DNA of 8,892 bases from positions 6,713 to 15,604 of the forward strand of contig DAEB01000029.1 of NCBI GenBank assembly GCA_002495185.1, read 5' to 3'. Of this stretch, positions 6,133-8,892 are shown piece after piece (the first letter of the stretch is position 1; each line of letters begins with the position of its first letter). Both the position numbers and the translations under genes were made by a program. Below the pieces are notes generated by a model that had not been told where the DNA came from, ran no database searches, and saw only the letters and a list, made by a program, of their open reading frames with translations. The stretch comes from Thermoplasmata archaeon UBA184 (lineage in GTDB: Archaea > Thermoplasmatota > Thermoplasmata > Lutacidiplasmatales > UBA184).

Positions 6133-6164
6133 CCCGGACGCGGCAGGCCGCATGCCAGCGATAG

Positions 6165-6173
6165 TTTCTAAAG
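6165..6173 (+). promoter_or_regulatory. TATA-like box for the membrane protein gene at 6199
   Basis: TTTCTAAAG, centred about 30 nt before the ATG at 6199, is the only AT-rich run in the 66-bp gap after the glycosyltransferase. It predicts a leader of a few bases and an independent transcription unit. Confidence 0.6.
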
Positions 6174-6198
6174 GCTCGAGCGCCAATTTGCTCGGACC

Positions 6199-6951
6199 AT
6201 GACGGCGAGCACGGTGTCCGCCGGACCCCGACGTCTGCGAGGCGTGGGCCTTCCCCCTCCCGACTCTCCCGGGGGGTACTCAGTTCTGTGGGCGATCATC
6301 CTGGGCCTCGTCTACATCCTGCTGATGATCGGCGCGTACTCGGCGTTCTGCGCCGAGGGATTCTGGGTCGTCACTCTCAATCTGGTTCTGGGGGCGATCG
6401 TCTCGTTCTTCCTCATCGCCTCCCTCGCCTCCGAGCGGTCCCGGGCGACGAGTTTCGAGCTCGAGTTCGCCCGGACGGTCGAGGCTCACCAGGCCGCCGG
6501 GGAGACCCTCGCCGAGGCGAGCCCCCTCGGCGGAATCCTTGCCTCCTACGCGCACGCGGCCGAGGATCAACGACGAGCGGCGAGGGAGCACTCCTACGCC
6601 GCCGGGCCGGCGGTCTACTCCACGGCGATCGCCCTCGGAGCGACGCTGCTCTTGGGGCTTTCCTATGCCACCGGGAGCGACCCCAACCTCATCGGAGTGG
6701 CGATGCTGGTCGAGCTTCCGGCATTCGTCCTGCTCGGACTATCGACGGGCATCCTCGCCCTGTCGGTCGGACGGTCCGCGGACGTCAAGGAGTTCGACGC
6801 GATTGTCCTGCGGCGCTGGGTCCAGGTAACGAAGCCCTCGTTCGCGTTCACCCACGCCCTTTCCTCCGTGCCGTGGGCCGCCGAGAATCCGCCCGAACGA
6901 GGACCCGCCGCTTGGTCGGAATCGGCAACTCCCGACGCTGGTTCCGTCTGA
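6199..6951 (+). CDS. Unknown four-helix membrane protein
   Basis: I do not recognise this 250-residue protein. Hydrophobic segments at about 28-50, 55-77, 137-158 and 163-190 suggest two hairpins of membrane helices. Between the hairpins, residues 78-136 form a soluble stretch rich in Ala, Glu and Arg (for example FELEFARTVEAHQ, 86-98, and HAAEDQRRAAREHS, 119-132), likely helical. The N-terminal ~25 residues are basic and Pro-rich, and the last ~40 are Pro/Ala/Glu-rich and probably disordered. No enzyme motif is visible. Codon use and GC content match the neighbours. Its TATA-like box at leaderless distance and a continuous, plausible membrane topology argue for a real gene. Neighbours give no firm clue; it is in tandem with, but separate from, the glycan genes upstream and the flavodoxin downstream. 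Confidence 0.75.
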   Translation: MTASTVSAGPRRLRGVGLPPPDSPGGYSVLWAIILGLVYILLMIGAYSAFCAEGFWVVTLNLVLGAIVSFFLIASLASERSRATSFELEFARTVEAHQAAGETLAEASPLGGILASYAHAAEDQRRAAREHSYAAGPAVYSTAIALGATLLLGLSYATGSDPNLIGVAMLVELPAFVLLGLSTGILALSVGRSADVKEFDAIVLRRWVQVTKPSFAFTHALSSVPWAAENPPERGPAAWSESATPDAGSV

Positions 6952-7025
6952 GGGACCGCTCCGTCAACTCCGGTTAACTCGGCCATGAAATAGGCCACGG
7001 GCGCACTCCGGGGATAGCCGGGGCG
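6952..7025 (+). promoter_or_regulatory. Promoter region of the flavodoxin gene with tandem 10-bp repeat
   Basis: Two head-to-tail 10-mers, GTCAACTCCG (6963-6972) and GTTAACTCGG (6973-6982), agree at 8 of 10 positions. Just after them ATGAAATAG (6985-6993) is the best TATA candidate, centred about 37 nt before the ATG at 7026, somewhat farther than at other genes here. A repeat with one helical turn of period beside the TATA box could be a regulator site; this is inference. Confidence 0.4.
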
Positions 7026-7568
7026 ATGTGGGTTTACGTGGTGATTGCAACGCCGTGTGGCGTGACCGACGTGGTGGCCCGTGCCGTGGCACGGGCGGTG
7101 GACTGGTCGTACGAGAACCACGCTCGTCCCGCGGGCGAGGTCGACCCCATCGAGATCCGGACGCCGTCGGTCGTCTTCCTGGGGGGCCCGACCCACCGAC
7201 GGGAGATGGGCGAATCGCTCCGAGGGTTCCTGGACCGGATGCCGGACCGCCTGCTTTCCCAGTCGCTCTTCGCGGCATTCGACACGAGGTTCCATGACTC
7301 TCCGATCGTCACCGGCTCGTCGGCTCGCCACATCCAGCGGGCGGTGGAGGCCCGTGGGGGCCGAAACCTCGTCCCCGGCGAGAGTTTCTTCGTAATTCGC
7401 CGGGACGGACCCCTTCGAGAGGGAGAAGTAGAGCGGGCGCGCATGTGGGCCAGCAGCGTGATCGCCTGCGCGGTCCGGGAGCTCCACGACGTGGAAGTCC
7501 GGCCCGGTACGCTTGCCTCCTCTGCCCCCCACTCCTGGGTCGAGTCACTGATCCCGGCGCACACCTAA
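7026..7568 (+). CDS. Flavodoxin-like protein
   Basis: A 180-residue flavodoxin-fold protein, expected to bind FMN and carry electrons or act as a small flavin reductase. The first strand and phosphate loop are VYVVIATPCGVTDVVARAVA (3-22): T9-P-C11-G12-V-T14 fits the [ST]-x-[ST]-G-x-T flavodoxin loop except for Cys at the third position. The second FMN-contact strand is VVFLGGPTH (49-57), matching the common GSPTH or GGPTH loop. AAFDTRF (83-89) and VTGSSARHIQRAVEARGG (95-112) match the later strand and helix of the family, and ESFFVIRRDGPLREGEVERARMW (from 119) matches its C-terminal strand and helix. The last ~25 residues look like an extra tail. The ATG at 7026 is the first start compatible with the fold. 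The gene is convergent with the metallo-hydrolase, only 29 nt between stops. Confidence 0.83.
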   Translation: MWVYVVIATPCGVTDVVARAVARAVDWSYENHARPAGEVDPIEIRTPSVVFLGGPTHRREMGESLRGFLDRMPDRLLSQSLFAAFDTRFHDSPIVTGSSARHIQRAVEARGGRNLVPGESFFVIRRDGPLREGEVERARMWASSVIACAVRELHDVEVRPGTLASSAPHSWVESLIPAHT

Positions 7569-7597
7569 CGCTCGACGCGGTCGATCGAATCCTCGAA

Positions 7598-8194
7598 CTA
7601 TCCGGTGAGGGACCGCCGGGGGACCCGAAAGGGAGCGCCGTGCCCGGGGATGACCCTCTGGGCGACCTCGAGCACCCGCTTTCGCTGTCGCACGAGCTGG
7701 CGCTCGTCCACGGCCAGGGGGTCGGGCGTCGGACCTCGAGCATTCCACCAGAGGTGAGTGAGCGCGACGACCCCCTCGGAGGTCCCGGCGAGGGTCGTGA
7801 TGTCCTGAGGCGTATGGCCGGGTGTCTCGAGGAGCATCACGGAAGGACTGAGACTTCGGCCCTCCGCAGGGACCGCTTCCCAATGGTCCGCGCGATACGT
7901 CGCCCAGAAGTCGTGAACCTGGGCGCGCGGAAACAGCGCGACGTTCAAGGTGTGATCGGGATGGTGGTGAGAGAGAATCACGTCCGTTACCTGGTCGGGA
8001 CGAACCCGGAGCCGTGCGAGCGGCTCGAGGATCGAGCGAGGGGCGGGCACCATCCCGGGATCGACGATCGCCCGGAACGCTCCCTCCTCGATGTACGTCA
8101 CCGTCGAGGCGACGCGCGACCTTGCGTACCCCCGGAACAAGACGGTTGCCGTGGCGGACGATCCCATTCCGGCGACCCTTCGACCAACGCGCAT
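7598..8194 (-). CDS. Metallo-beta-lactamase-fold hydrolase
   Basis: A 198-residue MBL-fold protein, probably a di-metal hydrolase of an unknown ester, thioester or phosphate substrate. The metal motif HxHxDH is H76-H-H78-P-D80-H81 in SHHHPDH; TPGHT gives H127 and IPGHG gives H185. The position where many family members have a metal-bridging Asp (strand after H127) reads VVALTHLWWN (142-151), with H147 but no Asp. This may be a subfamily trait or change the second metal site. It resembles the MBLAC1-like, short MBL group in size. The ATG at 8194 is chosen over an in-frame upstream start at 8317 because TTATCTT at 8216-8222 (minus strand) is centred 25 nt upstream and the extra 41 residues look non-conserved; a further ATG at 8170 lacks such support. 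It is convergent with the flavodoxin gene. Confidence 0.85.
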   Translation of the reverse strand: MRVGRRVAGMGSSATATVLFRGYARSRVASTVTYIEEGAFRAIVDPGMVPAPRSILEPLARLRVRPDQVTDVILSHHHPDHTLNVALFPRAQVHDFWATYRADHWEAVPAEGRSLSPSVMLLETPGHTPQDITTLAGTSEGVVALTHLWWNARGPTPDPLAVDERQLVRQRKRVLEVAQRVIPGHGAPFRVPRRSLTG

Positions 8195-8215
8195 GGACGA
8201 GGAGAAGGCGCGCGG

Positions 8216-8222
8216 AAGATAA
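8216..8222 (-). promoter_or_regulatory. TATA-like box for the MBL-fold hydrolase
   Basis: Minus-strand TTATCTT is centred about 25 nt upstream of the ATG at 8194, the exact distance for a leaderless message, and decides the start codon of that gene. Confidence 0.55.
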
Positions 8223-8250
8223 CGAGAATCGAGACAAGTGTCCCGAGGAC

Positions 8251-8493
8251 TCACGCACCGTTCGGGGCCGGTCTGGACGACCGAGAGTCTCGGTCGAACG
8301 AAGCGTTCGCCCACCAAAGCACGACTAGGGACCCAAGCAAGGGAATCCCGGCCAGGCTCGAGTAGGGAAGCCGGGGCGAGAGGTTGAGGAAGCCCGCGAG
8401 GAGGAGGGCGATAAACGCAGCGAGCAACGCTGCTGACAGCGCATCCCAGGCCGTCTGCGACGTGGCCGAAGCGCCCCCTTCCGGCAGGTTCAT
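8251..8493 (-). CDS. Small two-helix membrane protein, unknown
   Basis: An 80-residue protein with two hydrophobic helices, about 17-38 (AWDALSAALLAAFIALLLAG and on) and 45-63 (SSLAGIPLLGSLVVLWWAN), joined by a short loop NLSPRLPY, and a polar basic C-terminus. No family is recognised. The ATG at 8493 is taken as the start; an in-frame GTG at 8523 would add ten residues. Neither has a strong promoter; ATTACG around 8524-8529 on the minus strand is a weak TATA candidate for 8493. The stop lies 56 bp before the metallo-hydrolase start on the same strand, but that gene has its own TATA-like box. The clean alternation of two hydrophobic spans and normal codon use favour a real gene, with moderate certainty. 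Confidence 0.55.
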   Translation of the reverse strand: MNLPEGGASATSQTAWDALSAALLAAFIALLLAGFLNLSPRLPYSSLAGIPLLGSLVVLWWANASFDRDSRSSRPAPNGA

Positions 8494-8686
8494 GGCAATG
8501 TCAACATTACAGGGGGCCAACACGTAATCCTTGCTCCCGCTCGAGAAACGGGCCCGAGCGACCGATCTGCGGTCCGCGACCCCCTCCGACTCCGTCGGAA
8601 GACGGCCGATGGATGCTCGGGTGCCTCGGGAGGCGTCAAGCGCCCTTCACCCCGAGTACAAGGCCTTGCGCGCAACTCAGCGAACC
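8494..8686. other. Divergent intergenic region with inverted repeats
   Basis: About 190 bp between the small membrane gene (minus) and the malic enzyme (plus). It holds AATGT-CA-ACATT (8497-8508), an AT-rich dyad just upstream of the membrane-protein ATG, and two overlapping, mutually exclusive hairpins, TCCGAC-TCC-GTCGGA (8585-8599) and CCGTC-GGAA-GACGG (8592-8605). GTACAAG at 8656-8662 is a weak TATA candidate 28 nt before the ATG at 8687. If the malic enzyme instead starts at the in-frame ATG 8609, the second half of the region is coding. Confidence 0.4.
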
Positions 8687-8892
8687 ATGCAAGCCGCGCC
8701 CCTCGCCGTGTCGTCGTCCCCTCTGCAGAGTGGCGGGAAGCTCGCGAAGATTCCCCCGCTCAAGGGAATGGACCTGCTCGATACGCCTCTCCTCAACAAG
8801 GGGACGGCGTTCTCCTACGACGAGAGGACGATCTTCGGTCTCCATGCTCTGCTCCCTCCCCAGGTGGAGACCCTTGACCAGCAAGTGGTTCG
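8687..8892 (+). CDS. Malic enzyme, N-terminal part (runs off the right edge)
   Basis: The first 68 codons of a long-form malic enzyme, which oxidatively decarboxylates malate to pyruvate with NAD(P). Seen in the translated frame: KGMDLLDTPLLNKGTAFSYD (26-45), then ER at 46-47, FGLHALLPPQVETLDQQ (50-66). This matches the conserved start of the long bacterial/eukaryotic type (LL-x-x-P-x-x-NKGTAF, ER, GL-x-x-LLPP, and a Gln-containing helix); the short archaeal/bacterial type (maeB-like) lacks NKGTAF. Catalytic and nucleotide-binding domains lie outside the window, so NAD versus NADP use is unknown. The frame has no stop before the edge. ATG 8687 is chosen as nearest the conserved region; ATG 8609 in the same frame would add 26 residues, and the frame is open back to 8528. 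Antisense frames here are shadows. Likely role: feeding pyruvate from the citric acid cycle. Confidence 0.82.
   Translation, partial: MQAAPLAVSSSPLQSGGKLAKIPPLKGMDLLDTPLLNKGTAFSYDERTIFGLHALLPPQVETLDQQVV

Noticed and set aside
7078..7095. Perfect 8-bp inverted repeat CCCGTGCC-GT-GGCACGGG
   Set aside because: Lies inside the flavodoxin coding sequence and arises from the codons of an Ala-Arg-Ala-Val repeat; no sign of separate function.
6663..7532. Minus-strand 289-codon frame antisense to the membrane protein and flavodoxin
   Set aside because: Shadow of two sense genes and their promoter.
7445..8365. Plus-strand 306-codon frame antisense to the MBL hydrolase
   Set aside because: The minus-strand frame carries HxHxDH and a TATA box; this one has no features.
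8490..8884. Minus-strand frames (8490-8675 and 8636-8884) at the right end
   Set aside because: The second is antisense to the malic enzyme N-terminus, which has clear family motifs; the first covers the divergent promoter region and shows no domain.
1..8892. tRNA/rRNA genes, CRISPR arrays, insertion sequences, toxin-antitoxin or phage modules
   Set aside because: None seen by reading both strands; no direct-repeat arrays, transposase motifs or cloverleaf patterns were recognised, though a covariance search was not possible.

Overview
The window looks like a chromosomal stretch of a high-GC archaeon, most plausibly a GC-rich Thermoplasmatota-like lineage from soil or subsurface; that lineage guess is an inference and is weak. 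The archaeal call is firmer. At least seven gene starts are preceded by an AT-rich TATA-like box whose centre lies about 25-33 nt upstream of the start codon, so most mRNAs should be leaderless or nearly so. Shine-Dalgarno-like motifs are seen mainly at coupled or close-spaced genes. The protein content (VIT/CCC1-type metal transporter, DPM1-like glycosyltransferase, GHMP kinase of the heptose-kinase type) fits an archaeon. LipB and a long-form malic enzyme have a more bacterial flavour. I see no tRNA, rRNA, CRISPR array, insertion sequence or phage gene.

Layout, left to right. (1) 35-1617, plus strand: lipB (octanoyltransferase) and an atypical short-chain-dehydrogenase-fold protein, coupled by an ATGA stop/start overlap. 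(2) 1657-2580, plus: an orphan protein with an N-terminal domain like that of type I restriction HsdR subunits, under its own promoter. (3) 2681-2899, plus: a 72-residue putative zinc-binding protein, also with its own promoter. (4) 2928-4153, minus: a NUDIX hydrolase followed by a VIT/CCC1 iron/manganese transporter. A 12-bp near-perfect dyad lies between them. (5) 4290-6132, plus: a GHMP sugar kinase and a DPM1-type family 2 glycosyltransferase, closely spaced, divergent from the NUDIX gene. (6) 6199-6951, plus: an unknown four-helix membrane protein. (7) 7026-7568, plus: a flavodoxin-like protein, convergent with (8) 7598-8194, minus: a metallo-beta-lactamase-fold hydrolase, preceded upstream on the same strand by a small two-helix membrane protein (8251-8493). 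(9) 8687 to the right edge, plus: the first 68 codons of a malic enzyme.

Functional themes: lipoate attachment to 2-oxoacid dehydrogenase or glycine-cleavage proteins (lipB) and malate-to-pyruvate conversion (malic enzyme) point to central carbon metabolism. The kinase and glycosyltransferase pair suggests activated-sugar and lipid-linked-sugar supply for surface glycans. The transporter, flavodoxin and small zinc protein suggest metal and redox management. These are mostly ordinary housekeeping or accessory genes. I found no convincing complete new multi-gene system. The items most worth a second look are the HsdR-N-like orphan with an altered catalytic motif, the dyad in front of the metal transporter, the small zinc protein, and the bacterial-looking malic enzyme.
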